Below are positions 9,795 through 22,197 of a stretch of DNA of 64,000 bases, piece after piece; position 1 is the first letter of the stretch, and every line of letters begins with the position of its first letter. The position numbers and the translations under genes were made by a program. Source of the stretch: Todiramphus chloris collaris. Its lineage: Eukaryota > Chordata > Aves > Coraciiformes > Alcedinidae. The stretch lies in assembly GCA_025345505.1 (NCBI GenBank), contig JANVCC010000010.1, positions 43,907,738 through 43,971,737 of the forward strand, written 5' to 3'. The notes under the pieces were generated by a model, which did no database searches, was not told the origin of the DNA, and worked only from the letters and a program-made list of their open reading frames with translations.

Positions 9795-11226
9795 AAGTCA
9801 AGATTTTATGGGTAAGAATCAAGGGGCAGGCTGATATGGGTGACACTGTTCTGGGTGTTTACTAGAGGCCACTTGATTGCAGAAGGCCTTCTACAGACAG
9901 CTGAGAGTAGCCTTATAATCATAGGCCCTGATTTTTATGGGGGACTTCAATCATCCTGATATTTGCTGGAAAGACTGCACAGCTACAGACACAGATCAGG
10001 AGGTTCCTGCAGAGCATGGATGATAACTTTTTGAAACAGGTGGTGGAGGAGACATCAAGGAGAGGTGTGCTGCCTGGAACTTGTACTAACAAACAAAGAA
10101 GGTCTGGTTGGGGATGTGAAGGCTGGGTGCAGTCTTGGCTGAAGTAACCATGACATGGTGCAATTGAGGATCCTATATGGAAGAAGCAGGGCAGTAAGTA
10201 GGATTAAAACCCTTGACTTCAAGGAAGCTTACTTTGGCCTCTTCAAAGACCTATTTGAAGGACTCCCATGAGTTAGGGCTCTATGAAGTTGGGAGACCCA
10301 AGAGAATTGCTTAATGTTCAAGCACCACTTTATCCAAGCTCAGGATTGGTTCATCCCTAGGAGTAAGAAATCAAGCAAAGGAGGCAGAAGACCTGCATGG
10401 ATGATTAAGGATCTTCTGTAAAAACTCAAATGAAAGATGGAAGTTTACAAAATTTGGAAAAAATGACTGGCCACTTGGGAGGAATATAAAATTGTCAGAG
10501 TATGTAGGGATGCAATGAGGAAGGCTAAGGCCCACTTGGAATTAATCTCACAACGGATGTCAAACACAACAAGAAGGGCTTCTTTGAGTACATCAGTAGC
10601 AAAAGGAAGACTAGAGAAAATGTGGTTCCACTGCTGAATGCAGTGAGTGCCCTGGTGATGGAGGATACAGTGAAGGCAGGCTTAATGAATGCTTTCTTTG
10701 CTTCAGTCTGTACTGATAAGGCCACCCCTCAGGAATCCCAGTATCTGGAGGTAAAATAGAAATTCTGGAGATAGGAAGAATTTCTCTTGGTCAAGGAGGG
10801 TTGGGTTAAAGATCATTTAGGCAAGCTGGACACCCACAAATCCATAGGCCCCTATGGGATGCACACATGAATGCTGAGGGTGCTGCAGATGTTATTGCTA
10901 AGCCACTCTCCATAATCTTTGAAAGGTCATGAAGAATAGACCTGAATACTGGAGGAATGCCAATGTCACTCCAGTCTTCAAAAAAGGCAAGAAGGAGGAC
11001 TCAGAAAACTACAAGCCAGTCAGCCTCACCTCCATCCCTGGAAAGGTGATGGAGCAGCTCATTCTGGAGGTCATATCTAAGCATGTGGAGGAAAAGAAGT
11101 TTATTTGGAATAGACAACAAGGACTCAAAAAGGGAAAATCATGCTTGACCAATCTGATAGCCTTCTATGATGTCATGACTTGCCAGCTAGTTGAAGGGAC
11201 AGCAGTGGATGTTGTCTACTTCACCT
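9795..11226 (+). mobile_element. CR1 LINE, 5' part of a split copy (endonuclease end and RT start)
   Basis: The left limit is approximate because the match fades. The translation gives MGDFNHPDICWK (from 9937), the GDFN motif of the endonuclease/exonuclease/phosphatase domain of CR1 ORF2. It then passes through the linker region to reverse transcriptase at 10929 onward: NANVTPVFKKGKKEDSENYK and PVSLTSIPGKVMEQ (fingers), then GLKKGKSCLTNLIAF. It stops at VVYF, just before catalytic motif A, where an LTR is inserted. Several stops and frameshifts lie between the endonuclease and reverse transcriptase parts, so ORF2 is dead. CpG sites are sparse, pointing to an old copy. The element continues at 11776; joined, it covers about 2.57 kb of the roughly 4.5 kb expected for full-length CR1. 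Confidence 0.95.
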
Positions 11227-11317
11227 TGTTGTGTGCCAGTCATAGACCAGAGAGAGATTTTGCTCGTATTCTCGGGAACAGAATTAAGACTCAAAACGAA
11301 GTCAAGCACCAAGTGAC

Positions 11318-11323
11318 TTTATT
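11318..11323 (-). terminator. LTR polyadenylation signal AATAAA (minus strand)
   Basis: TTTATT on the plus strand, about 90 bp from the U5 end of the nested LTR, downstream of its TATA-like element in the minus-strand sense. Confidence 0.55.
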
Positions 11324-11489
11324 TGCCCAACAAAAGTTCTCAAAGCAAAGAGAAAGAGAGAAAGGAAAGAAAGGAAAAACGGGGTCAGTTGCAATAGCTA
11401 CCACCATGCATCTGCGGCATCCCATCAAGTCCTATTTGTTTCCAGGTCCGGTGGGAGAACATTCCATCCGATGTTGGTGGTTTCTGTTC

Positions 11490-11496
11490 TTTTATC
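11490..11496 (-). promoter_or_regulatory. LTR TATA-like element (minus strand)
   Basis: The minus strand reads CCTGATAAAAGAAC, about 280 bp from the LTR start at 11775, a normal position for a U3 core promoter. Confidence 0.4.
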
Positions 11497-11775
11497 AGGA
11501 ACTGTTCTGCTTAACCACACCCACCACCTGGCAGTGGCACGCATGCCCAACACTATCTCTGAGGGGTCTTAGGTGGTCTTCAGAGGTCTCCAGACCCCTC
11601 GGTCTTCCAAGCCCTGGGTCTGCGCGCACACGTAGGGATGAGGTTGCAATTTTTGGAGCTAATTTGGGAACTTCTAACTTGTGGTCCAACTTTGTAGTTT
11701 GAAGTCTTTCCACACTGATACAACAATGTTGAGGCATATTGTTGAGGCACCGCCTCTGTCACCATCTCCGAAACA

Positions 11776-12911
11776 ACTTCAGCAAAGCTTTTGACACTAT
11801 CTCACATAGCATCCTCATAGATAAGCTCAGGAAGTGTGGGTTAGATGAGTGGACAGTGAGGTGGATTGAGAACTGGCTGAACGATGGATCTCAGTGGGTT
11901 GTTGCTGAGCTGTGTAGTCTAGTTGGAGGCCTGTATCTAGCAATGTTCCCCCGGGGTCAGTAGCGGGTCCAGTCTTGTTCAACTTGTACAACAATGACAT
12001 GGATGAAGGGACAGAGTGTACCCTCAGCAAGTTTGCTGATGATACAAAACAGGGAGGAGTGGCTGACACACCAGAAGGCTGTGTTGCCATTCAGAGAGAC
12101 CTGGACAGGCTGGAGAATTGGGAGGAAGGGAACCTAATGAATTTCAAAAAGGACAAGTGTGGAGTCCTGCACCTGAGGAGGAATAACACCATACACCAGT
12201 ACAGGTTAAGTGTTGAACTGCTGGAAAGCAGCTGTGCAGAAGACAACCTGGGAGTCCTGGTAGATAACAACCACAAGCCAGCAATGTGCCCTTGTGTCCA
12301 AGAAGGCAAATTTTATCCTGGGGTACATTAAGAAGATTATGGCCAACGAGTAAAGGGAAGTCTACTCCTCCTCTACTCTTCCCTAATGAGGCTACATCTG
12401 GAGTATTATGTCTGGTTCTGGGCTACCTAGCTTAAGAGATACAAGGAACCCCTGGAGGGCTACAAAGGTGATGATGGGACTGGAACATCTCTCTTATGAG
12501 GAAAGGCTGAGAGACCTGGGTCCGTTAAACTGGAGAAGAGAAGATTGAGAGGGGATTTTATCAATGCCTGTAAACATCTGGAGTGTGTGTCAAGAAGATG
12601 GGGCCAAACTCTTTCCAGTGGTGCCCATTGACAGGACAAGGGGAAACAGGCACAAACTGGAACACAGGAAGTTCTACGTGAACATGACAAAAAACTTGTT
12701 TACTTTGAGGGTAACAGAGCACTTGAACGGGCTGCCCAGATAGCTTGTGGAGTCTCCTTCTATGGAGACTTTCAAAACCTGCCTGGATGCAATCCGGTGT
12801 AACATGCTCTAGGCAAACCTGCTTTAGTAGGAGGGGTTGGATCAGATGATCTCCAGAGGTCTCTTCCAACCCCTACAGTTCTGTGATTCTGTGATTCTGT
12901 GATTCTGTGAC
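11776..12911 (+). mobile_element. CR1 LINE, 3' part of the split copy (RT motif A to tail)
   Basis: The CR1 frame resumes with FSKAFDTISHSILIDKLRKC (from 11778), the rest of reverse transcriptase motif A, then WTVRWIENWLNDGSQ. After a frame change comes LFNLYNNDMDEGTECTLSKF followed by the catalytic FADD motif C at 12032-12043. Downstream are degraded copies of the C-terminal region (for example SYEERLRDL- and FTLRVTEHLNGLP-like words). The element ends with the CR1 3' block GATGATCTCCAGAGGTCTCT and an 8-bp tail of about three to four ATTCTGTG units at 12888-12911. It continues the element starting at 9795. Frameshifts make it non-functional. Confidence 0.95.
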
Positions 12912-12975
12912 CTATCAGGATATTCTAAGTCTACAGAACTTAAAAAACAACAATCATATGAATATGAACAGAAGG

Positions 12976-12989
12976 AAAAAAAAAAAAAA
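12976..12989. repeat. poly-A tract
   Basis: A run of 14 A about 65 bp beyond the CR1 tail. Confidence 0.9.
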
Positions 12990-15900
12990 GATAGCTAAAC
13001 AACTTTGTTTACATATCTCTTAGGCTTTCCAGAAACTCAGACAGCTAGGACAGGTCTTCAGAAGTCACCATTACTGTATCCCCACAGCAGAATATTCAGG
13101 GATTAGGAGACAAATCACCATGTTATTGAATTTGGTAGTGCAGGGCAGGAGCAAAGAAGAAGGTGTCTGAAGCCCCAGGGGTGAATTTATACTCAACAGG
13201 TACTCTGTTCAGGAATGAAGATATATGTCCCAAATCTATATCCATTTCAGGGAAAAATGAGCCCAAGGATAGGGGTTGTCAAAAGAATATATTTCATCCC
13301 CTGAGGAGGTGTGTGAAACATCTTGAGAGTTAGCTTAATTTGATAGTCTTCAAAAATGAGGAAAGCACAGAAGAAATGTAAAGCAAAGCAACACATTACT
13401 AGATATATAAGCATATAGTAGCTATTTTCCTATACTATCTCTTAAATATAGCAGCTCATTTGTTAAATTTTGTGATAACATTAAGTCTTCTTTTTAAACA
13501 CTTACTTTGAGACTTATCTAATGATGAGTGATTTAGGAGATCACTAGTAAAGTTCAATCTTTCATGTTCTTTAGACATCATACTCAACTGGAGCATGAAC
13601 ACTAAATTGATATTCTATAGAAGCTATGAGTATTCTTTCTATAAACATGTGGGCCTGACTATCTGGAAGACTGAGCGCAGGGATAAAGAGACATGAAGGG
13701 GAGAATACTGTTCAAAATGTAGTGAGGCATAACTTTCTAAGTTGTGCAATATTTTTTTTCCTTATTATTTATTTATTTTACTTGAAATACAATGCAATTC
13801 CAGTAAGTGAACAAGAAGCAAAAAACTGTGAAACTAATACTCTCCCATTTTGTCAACGAAAGTAAAATTACATCTATATAATCTTTGCAGTCAGAAAGAA
13901 TTTGATAGAAATGGGATTTTTTCATTCAAGAACACAAACAGGCACTAGGAAAATGAAAATATATAAACCAGAAAAGATGTAGAGAAAATGAGCTTCCAGC
14001 CATGCCCTGATTTCCATTCCTTTAAGAATGCACAGAAATTCAGTCACTATAGTCTGAAAGGAAGCTCTTCTGCCATTTTTTTTTTTTTTAACCTTCTTGA
14101 TTCTTGAAGGATTGCAAATTCTCTTACCTAGAGATCTGCTCCTTCCTACAGTATTTTCCTTGAGGAAACTCACTGATGTCTAGACAGTAAATTCTGAGAA
14201 GAAAAAAAATTAGTGTTTCCCCCCTAGAATTTTACTGCCTTTGGAAATTTTACTCTTCTTTGTCAGTGAAGGTGGAGTGCTATTCCTCTCTTGAGTTGTG
14301 TTAAAAGAGCTTGTTTCACTTCCAGTCCTTTTCACAGGTTATTTCAGGAATCCTTTAAGGCAGAAGTTACAATTCTTATTTAAAAGTTTAATATACTAAT
14401 AAATTAAATATACTTATAAAGCTTAGTTTTCCAGTGCTTTCAACTTAGAGAATGAAATTCTTCAGTAAGATGAAAACTACCAGTATGAAACATAACAAAA
14501 TTCAGAGCTGTATACATCACAATAAAAATTAATTAAGCCAAGCATAAGCAAGGCTTTTAAAAGTCTGCTATTTATATTAATATTTGTATTTGTTGTTTGA
14601 TTTGAGCTTTAGAGTTTTAAAAATGTGTCTACCATATGTCTTTTTTAAGAAAAATTCAAAAAGATTTTGACAGCAGAAATTCCCACACTATAATATCTCT
14701 CCTGATGCTAATGTGCTAATATAAAACACTAAAAGAATATTGTTATGAACAGTGACATAACATGTAGTATTTTTTTTTTTTGCAGTTTTTAAACTATCCT
14801 TAATCAGTAACAATACTTGGTACACAATTCAAAGGTTTTCTTTCACAGTAACATATAACACAGTGGAAATTATTGCATGGTGTCCTACTGAGAGAGTGAA
14901 GTAATGAAACTACTTCAGCAGAGAAGGATGATCTAGATAAAGTTTTATGCTAAGGGAATATGAATAAATATTTGTTGCCTGTTGTACCAAGGACAGAAAA
15001 GTCTGATCGATGTTATCCTTGCTAGTCTCACATTCCTAAAATCATTCCAAATAGAGTATCCTACATAAAAACCAATATCTGATAAAAAGTAATGTCTGAT
15101 AAAAAGCAATGGCTAAATGTTGTCTTTTAGAAGATTTGCATCACAGTTCCTGTACTAAGATGTTCAGAAAGCTCTGAGAATCTTCAGCTTATCTGGATGC
15201 TATTACAGAGTCAATCTTCAGAAGTTCATCCATCGCATTTGTCAGATCCTGTCAGCTGTGACAGTACTTTCTGTGATCTGGGTACGCCCATGTTAAGACC
15301 ACCCACTTAGACCATGCAGGTCAAATAATAAGTTTCAGACTAATTTTCTGCTGTTAATGACTCATCAAATTTAGCTGACTTGCCTAAAACCAAGTTTTAA
15401 TATTCTGCCTGAATCATCATGTTCCCCAAATCATGTAAATTAGGAATGCTTGATGACAAAATATTCATAACTGTACTAGTAGCCTTACATATTATTATAT
15501 CCATAAATTTAAGTACCCAAAGGGTAGAATTATAAATAAAATGACTGTGTGACTTCAAGAAAGATCACAAAATGAAATTTTTATCTTAGTTTTCAATTTG
15601 CCTTTCAGCTTTTTCAGGGTGCTAGTGGGAGAGGAGTGAGCTGGTATCCAGGGAACTAACTTTGCTTATCCTGAATTATAGTTATATCTTAGTGCACCCT
15701 GATAACTCATAGGCACCTTTGCTGCAGTATAGCAAGTAGTTGGGAGGAAAAAAACTTATTTCATAAGAGATTAGTCACAGCTATAATTCAGAAATATATG
15801 GGTTATATGTTTCCAATTTACTGGAGGGTTTAGGTATCAAATCATTCTCCTTGACTTTGCTGAGAAATGTTTTATGATGCTGCTTTGTTTCCAGTTGATA

Positions 15901-17030
15901 AGCTAGCAGCTTCTTGTGGCTGCAGGAAAGATTCCAATGACTACTTCATCTGTATTAAACCATTTGTCATGGGGAGTTAATGTATTAAATAGACTTTTTT
16001 TTTTGGTGTCTGTGTGTGAATTTAATACAGATCATGCTGTTTAAGAAGCTCACTAAAATCAAAAGTATTAATGCAAAATATTAACAAACCGTTATAAAAA
16101 TAAGGATATGTTAGGAAAAATCTAGATGCAATGGTTGTAGCTAGTAATTCGCTAAAAGTATTTCAGATATGAATGTAGGAGGTATTTTTATTTCTCTGTT
16201 TACCTATTGGAAAAAAAATATTTGCATGCCAGTTTCTTCATTTTTATTAGACATGCAGAAGTCAAGAACAATTTATATGAAGAGGGATTTTTATTTGTTT
16301 TTTGTTTGGCTTGGGTTGGATTTGGTTTTTACCAAGATTCATATAAATACTTTTAAGAAATATCAAGGTATATATGAAAATTTTATTTCAAAATACTCCT
16401 CTGTAGAGAGTTTTCTATACCAAACTTTAAGAGCATGGTTCAGGTTAATCACAGGTGTAAAGGTTGCAATCCTAGAGCTTCCATCAAGGATTTATGATGA
16501 ACTGAGGCTAGATTCAAATTTATAAAATAAATCCTTTCTATATTGTAGCTACATCCCTCTATTACTTCTGTACAAAATTTATATTATCATAAGTATAGCC
16601 TTACTATTGATAAAAGGTATTTTTAAACAAATAGAGATTTAAGGGTTGTATTTACCTTATATCTTCATATAAGAAAATAATATTCAATACATGAAAAATA
16701 GAAAGCAGTCAACTAAATGAATGTAATTAAACCACAGTTAAATGTTTAACTGATTAAAGATAATGAACTGAAACAAATAATATATTTACTCTGTGGAACT
16801 GGTAAAGCAAAAATATCTTCTCTATGGAACAGTTGGGAAAAAAGATAATTTTTTTTTCCATGGAAAAAATACTCATTGCTTCCCTTGAGTCCTACAGCAA
16901 ATCAGTGGACTGCAGTCAATGGCCATTTTACACAACTATTTTATGTACAAAATTATAAAAAGTCAATTGACTGTATCTCCAAAATACTTTACAATAGTTA
17001 TGCAGCAAAGAAAGTATAATTCATGAAGCA

Positions 17031-17035
17031 CGTGC
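17031..17035. repeat. Target-site duplication, left copy (CGTGC)
   Basis: Identical to 17722-17726 and directly abuts the TG end of the LTR. Confidence 0.85.
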
Positions 17036-17164
17036 TGTCTCATCCCACTCAGTGGACGAGGGAGGTGAATCTTTGTGGTCCCCCGAAAGAGGCTGTCCCT
17101 GCATGGCAGGGTGGCTGGGTTGGCACAGTTAGGACAATGACTCTGAGGAACAGTAACAAAACAA

Positions 17165-17170
17165 TTTATT
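17165..17170 (-). terminator. LTR polyadenylation signal AATAAA (minus strand)
   Basis: TTTATT on the plus strand, placed as expected for the R/U5 part of this LTR. Confidence 0.5.
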
Positions 17171-17414
17171 AGTTCTTCCTAATGGAACAATCAATAAACA
17201 GTATGGATAAATGTGTTATTTTTGTAGGGGATTATTTTATGTTGTGAATAAATTTTGAGGAAAAAGAAGAAAGAGTTATTAGAAAAGAGAAAGAGATAGG
17301 TGGAGTGAGAGAAAAGGTTCTCACCAACTGTGGATCCCCTGACGTCTTACTGGATCAGTCCAAGTCTTCAGCTCCTCAGTGGCAGGTACACACCAATCAA
17401 TATTTTTCTGTCCC

Positions 17415-17420
17415 TTTATA
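17415..17420 (-). promoter_or_regulatory. LTR TATA box (minus strand)
   Basis: The minus strand reads GGGTATAAAGGGAC, a canonical TATAAA about 300 bp from the LTR start. Confidence 0.5.
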
Positions 17421-17721
17421 CCCTTGAGATATCTGGGTGGCATTCCCAATTTCCACAAGAAGCAGTGTTGATTTTCATGAGCCCCATGAGCTAGTAGTAT
17501 GGCATCTGCCATCTACCTCCCCCATGACAGAGTCAGCAGGAGCACTTAACTAAAGAAAAGACAGAGTCCCACCTATGCAGAATTTATCTCTTCCTTTTGT
17601 TAATGCATGTCTGCAAGGAGCCAAAGAGGGGGCAGAGAGACACTGGGAGCAATCAACACTTCTCCCTCCCAGACCTTATCACCACACAAGGTTTGAGGCA
17701 CACAATAGACAGGCTTTTACA

Positions 17722-17726
17722 CGTGC
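17722..17726. repeat. Target-site duplication, right copy (CGTGC)
   Basis: An exact copy of 17031-17035, immediately after the CA end of the LTR. Confidence 0.85.
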
Positions 17727-18663
17727 TGATGTGAGTTCAACAAAATCTGCAGAACTGCCTCTGCACTATCCTAAGAACCTGACAAATATCACCAAATGAA
17801 AACATTCCAATTAAACTGAAATTTGCATACTATTATCTCATCCTCTCCACACTACCAGCAGAAATACAACAAACAGTTATTAAGAAAAAAATACCAAAAA
17901 CCATAAAAATCACCTTTCATTCAACACGACCACATTTTCAATTCTATAGTTGTAGTTACCAATGAGGCTAAAATACTAGCAGCCATGTTGGAGTTTGTAT
18001 ACGTTATAAATGATATATGTAACTGTCTTTTCTTTCCATGTCCCAAAATCACTTAGTCAACATCCAGAACCATCTCTAGCAGACATTAGAACTTCAGTAA
18101 AGCAGTTAACTTTATTGTAAATGAATACTGAAATGACATCACTGTACTTGCATCCAGCTAAATGCAGTATGTTCAGTATATGTAGTGCATAGATTATATG
18201 CAATACATATAGTGACTGTAGGCAAAGAAAACACTTTGTCTTCTACTTATCCTTGGGATTGTTTCTTTACACAAAGTTATGAAGTTTGCCCCTTTTGTCC
18301 CTAACCCCAAGGCAAATAGGTCTATATGAGATAAGAAGCACCAAATTAAGTGCATCTATAAACTGCTTTAGAGTAACAAGCCTTTCAGAAGCTGTCCCCA
18401 CCCCGCTTTGTACCAAGTAGATAATGAAGTACCCTAGTGAAGCAAGTAAGTCAGTCTTGGTGGACACAGCCTAGTAAAAAGTAACAATTTTTTAATTATA
18501 TTTCTAGAGCTATATCAGAACCTCCTTATGGAAGTAGAAGTACTTCATTGCCAAAGATATGCATTTCCCTAGGAATATGTCAATTTTGGCTTTATGCTGC
18601 TGTTTTTTGTAGAATTAATGACAAACCTGCTTGTTATACCTTATCATATGTCTGGGCTGTGCT

Positions 18664-18685
18664 CTATCACATCATCCTGTGATAG
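18664..18685. repeat. Short inverted repeat, 8-bp arms
   Basis: CTATCACA and TGTGATAG are exact reverse complements separated by six bases. This length could be chance. Confidence 0.6.
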
Positions 18686-19748
18686 CAGAACAGACACCCT
18701 CCCCACAAGCACCAAAAGCCATGTAAGAATCACATAACAGGACAGATGTTGAAACGTGCACAGGTTTATACAGCTGAACCAATTTGGCCATTAAATTTCC
18801 CTCTCCAACAGAGAAACCATTCTTGTGTCTCCTATTAAGCACCAACATGAAATATATCATTAAAAATTTGCTTTCCTGCTTGTGGTTTGGCCATAACAGT
18901 ACCTGAACAGATGTATCACCTCTGTCCTGGTCTGTATGGTGAGCTATTAGTATGCTCTACAGGTCACTGCTAGAGACCTGTTTATCAGGTGGTAGTACTC
19001 TGTATAAATGTACACAGGCCTTGAAGATTTGCTTAGAGTAGATCCAATCACATACAGATGGCAAGCATTGTCACAAATGTCAGCATTAAAAGCGTATGAT
19101 TCTAAATTACAGTATTATACAAAACATGTATAATACCCTGTAACCAGCAAAGAAAACAGTGCCATGTGGCATTTAAGCTGAGAGTGTAAATGGAGGAATT
19201 TGTGTAACCTCTGTTCAGGGAGCTCCATTAAAACACCCATGTATGAATCAAAATAGCTTATTTGAAACATTTGTATAAGCAGTACAAATGCATTAACAAA
19301 CTAAATCAGCCTAATACCAAAATGTAATAAGCAGTTTGACCCCTTTCAAGATCAATTATTTTCACAAAGTAGGTTTCCATCTTCACTATGCTGGCAGAAT
19401 GTCAGCATCTAAGCAAAACCGATCACAGTGATCTGTTTCATATTTTGAAGCATTTCGTTACAGTGAATTCTGAAGCACTCAACTAGATCAAATTGCTATC
19501 TATATTGTTGAAAGTCAGTTAGATATTGACCAAATTCTTTCCCTGAACAAGGCAAGAAGAAGAAAAAGTTCTAGAAACTATGGACTTATATCACAAGTAC
19601 TGTCTGCTGGTTAATGAAAGCACTGTGTCACTGAAAGCACTAGTTCAATGCTTTAGATGCATATTTTATCTCACAGAGAAGGGATATAAGCTAAATGATT
19701 CATCAAAATCTATGCCAAGAAAAAAAACACATACTGTGCCATGGAATT

Positions 19749-19764
19749 AAAAAAAAAAAAAAAA
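19749..19764. repeat. poly-A tract
   Basis: A run of 16 A followed by GAAAAG. Confidence 0.9.
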
Positions 19765-20072
19765 GAAAAGATGTTTAGGCTTTTGGATAATGGTCAATTA
19801 ACCTTTTCTACAGCAGCCAGAACAGGAAGAGGAAAAATATAGATCATGTCATAACCAGTTAAGCTCTCTATGACACATGCAGCATGTACTTCAGACTCAC
19901 TTTTGTTATTCTATACGGTCAAAATGTTGAGGTGTTTTAAGTCAAATAAATGGTCATTTCACAATTTAGCAGAAGCAGAAATGTTTTGATAGGATGTGTT
20001 CCAGTGCTTCATAAATTCCTCCTCACTGTTAAAAGATAAAATGTTTGAAAACTAGAAAGTGCAACTGACTGT

Positions 20073-20149
20073 AAAAAAAAAAAAAAAAAAAGAAAAAAAC
20101 AAAAACAAAAACCAAACAAACAAACAAAAAAAAACCCAAAAAAACCCAG
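20073..20149. repeat. A-rich low-complexity tract (poly-A, CAAA units)
   Basis: A run of 19 A, then AAAAAC, CAAA and AAACCC units for about 77 bp in total. No gene-like sequence precedes it, so a processed pseudogene tail is not supported. Confidence 0.9.
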
Positions 20150-22100
20150 CATTGACCACTGTAATAGGTTTTCTAATCTGACTGAAATTCATAAAGTAAG
20201 CCATTTAGGAAGAGGATGAGGCAGAGATGGTGCATTTATACATGAGCTACATGTTAAAACTAGGGCTTTGGTTTCCTGATAATAGCTTAAGAATGATGAT
20301 TGTATTGCTAGCCCTGTTTTTGCTTATGGCTCTAAACAAAAGCATCACTTCTAATATGTGATACAAAATACTCATGAAGAATTACAGAGATCTTTAGAAG
20401 TAACAAGATACTCTGTGTGTGTGAGACTATGAACAGTTAAATTATAAAATAGATTGTGATTCCCCTCACCCTTTCTACAGACACAATAAAATTTCCAGCC
20501 ACAGTGAGAAACAGATAAAAAAACTTTTAGTGAATATATGATCTAATAAAAATGTGTTTTCTGTTCATAAAGTGTTTTCAAGAAAATTCTGATTAAAAAT
20601 GTTCCTCGTGTTCGGTACATATGCCTGGATTAAACTGCCTAAAGTGATTTCAATTACATATTGATTGTTTATTTCAGACAATCAGAATTAAATATTTAAG
20701 GTTTCTGATAAATCATTGAAGCATCAGGTACTGTTTCCTTTCCCTCACTGGGTCACTCTAACTTTTAAGTATAATCATTATCTTTGTTTAGTTATACTAT
20801 CTGCCTAGAGATAGTTCAGTTTCTGAGGATCATTTTAAGTGTAAAACCAGTTATATCTAACAGCTGTTAGCAATGCAAGTAATGCTCATGACAACAAATT
20901 GTCAGTATTTCCCTAATAATTTCAAAAAAACAAGTATGTTTTCTTTGATTGTATAAAGAAGAATGTGGGTTTTCATGTTTTGTTGGGTTTTTTTTCTGTT
21001 TAACACTGTGTATCCAATCCTCTTTGTTAAAGAGACTAAAAAAAGTAAAGTAGATCTGGTCCTAATCTTACTTTGTATGCTCAAAATGTTCTGTCTGGAA
21101 ACAGAACCCAAACTGAGAATGACAAAAATCTATGAGGAAAGGCAGTCCAAAAGACCAAAGTAAAATCTCATGCTTTTTTGTTAGCATGTAGCCAAAATCA
21201 AGTTGTCCAGTCAGGCTGCAGAACACTGCACATCCACACAGCACAACAAGTTGACAAACTGAAATACTAAGTGCCTAGAAGTCAGATAGTGCTATCAGCA
21301 CAATGCTGGTACAGCTGCACAAGGCAGGCTATCTTGCCTCCAGCCCTCCAACTATCTCATTCAAAGCTGTATCTGGTCGTGGTGTGACAATATGTTAAAC
21401 TGTTTGCCTGGCTTCTGGTGACAGATCAAAAATAGTGTGGCTAAATGATTCAAAGTGCCAGTCCAGATTGCTTCTATTCTGCCATTTCGGATATGTTCAA
21501 GCTCTGCAATGAAATTTTACAACAAGTTTTTAGCAGCGGCTTCATGCCAGATCAAGTTTTGTCTCTTATCCTGCATGAAACATCAAAAACATAAAAGTTG
21601 GCATGAATTTGATATCATGTATTGTGGCTAATTTGACAAAATAAAAGTGTTTGCCCAAGCCCATCTGGATCAAATCGTTTCTTCATTTCTTCCAGTAACA
21701 CACAGCTCTGATGGGGGACACATGACCTAAGGATGTCTGAACAGATGTTTAATGTGTAATATAGACATAGAGAAAATAACAATAACAACAACAATAAAAA
21801 TCACAAAACCACAGAGACCTGAACAACATTTTCTTCCTTACTTGGAATACAGTGGATTGCTTACAACTGCCCTCTATTGATTTTACACATATCTGGAAAG
21901 AGAAACTAATTGCACTAAGCTAATCAATGACTAACATGACTGATAAGAGAATAATAAACATAAGTGTTTAAGACAGCTTCTAAATCACCAGCATCTGTGG
22001 TTTTTTCCCAGAACTTAGCATTTAGTGTTTTAAATTCCCTACCTTGAACACAAGCAAACACGTAACAGTCTCAGATTTGATTACAACTTTTACCCTAATA

Positions 22101-22197
22101 TATTTACACATATGTATATAAAATAGTATGTATATCATATCCATACATAACTAAGTGTATACATATATAAAGAAAATATATATCTTTTTATATTTAA
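22101..22197. repeat. AT-rich tract with ATATGTATA words
   Basis: Almost pure A/T with alternating TATA, ATGTATAT and CATACAT words; a diffuse microsatellite. Confidence 0.7.

Larger units (their letters stand above)
11227..11775 (-). mobile_element. Solo LTR nested in CR1 (younger, CpG-rich)
   Basis: It interrupts an otherwise continuous CR1. The plus-strand ends are TGTTGTGTGCC and CTCCGAAACA, with an imperfect terminal inverted repeat TGTT...AACA. The minus strand carries a TATA-like GATAAAA (11490-11496) and AATAAA (11318-11323) in the right order for an LTR reading leftward. At 549 bp it is a normal LTR length. About 14 CpG sites survive, far above the surrounding DNA, so it is clearly younger than its host CR1. 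No clean target duplication is visible (left flank CACCT, right flank ACTTC), perhaps because of mutation. No internal retroviral sequence is attached. Small ORFs inside it are not genes. The family is not named. Confidence 0.85.
12912..17035. other. AT-rich non-coding stretch, no gene seen
   Basis: It holds an A tract at 12976-12989 and an 18-bp near-tandem word (TCTGATAAAAAGYAATG) at about 15077-15112. The longest ORF, 118 codons at 16169-16525, has no family resemblance and a length expected by chance. Confidence 0.6.
17036..17721 (-). mobile_element. Solo LTR with perfect 5-bp target duplication
   Basis: The plus strand starts TGTCTCATCC at 17036 and ends TTTTACA at 17721, so both ends obey TG...CA. 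Identical CGTGC flanks give a 5-bp target-site duplication, the length common in ERVL-like and some other retroviral elements. On the minus strand a TATAAA (17415-17420) is followed by AATAAA (17165-17170), about 130 bp from the U5 end, which sets the orientation. At 686 bp the length is right for an LTR. Few CpG sites remain (about five), so its age is intermediate. No retroviral internal region adjoins. The identification rests on structure more than on recalled sequence, and the family is not assigned. The small ORFs at 17321-17512 and 17575-17799 are inside it and are not genes. Confidence 0.82.

Noticed and set aside
10929..11702. 257-codon ORF as one protein
   Set aside because: The first part is CR1 reverse transcriptase; from about 11227 it reads into an antisense LTR, so it is a composite of two unrelated elements, not a gene.
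7537..15862. Shared words TGGAGGGTTTA and ATTCTCCTTG at about 7537 and 15821
   Set aside because: The spacing between the two words differs and the flanks do not align, so a common repeat is not supported.
16169..16525. 118-codon plus-strand ORF
   Set aside because: No family resemblance; an ORF of this length is expected about once or twice by chance in 64 kb this AT-rich.
7731..17721. A single provirus bounded by two of the LTRs
   Set aside because: The three LTRs differ in sequence, length and age, and the DNA between them is CR1 or unique, with no gag, pol or env.
20073..20149. Poly-A stretch as the tail of a processed pseudogene
   Set aside because: No gene-like sequence or target duplication upstream; simple A-rich repeat with CAAA units.
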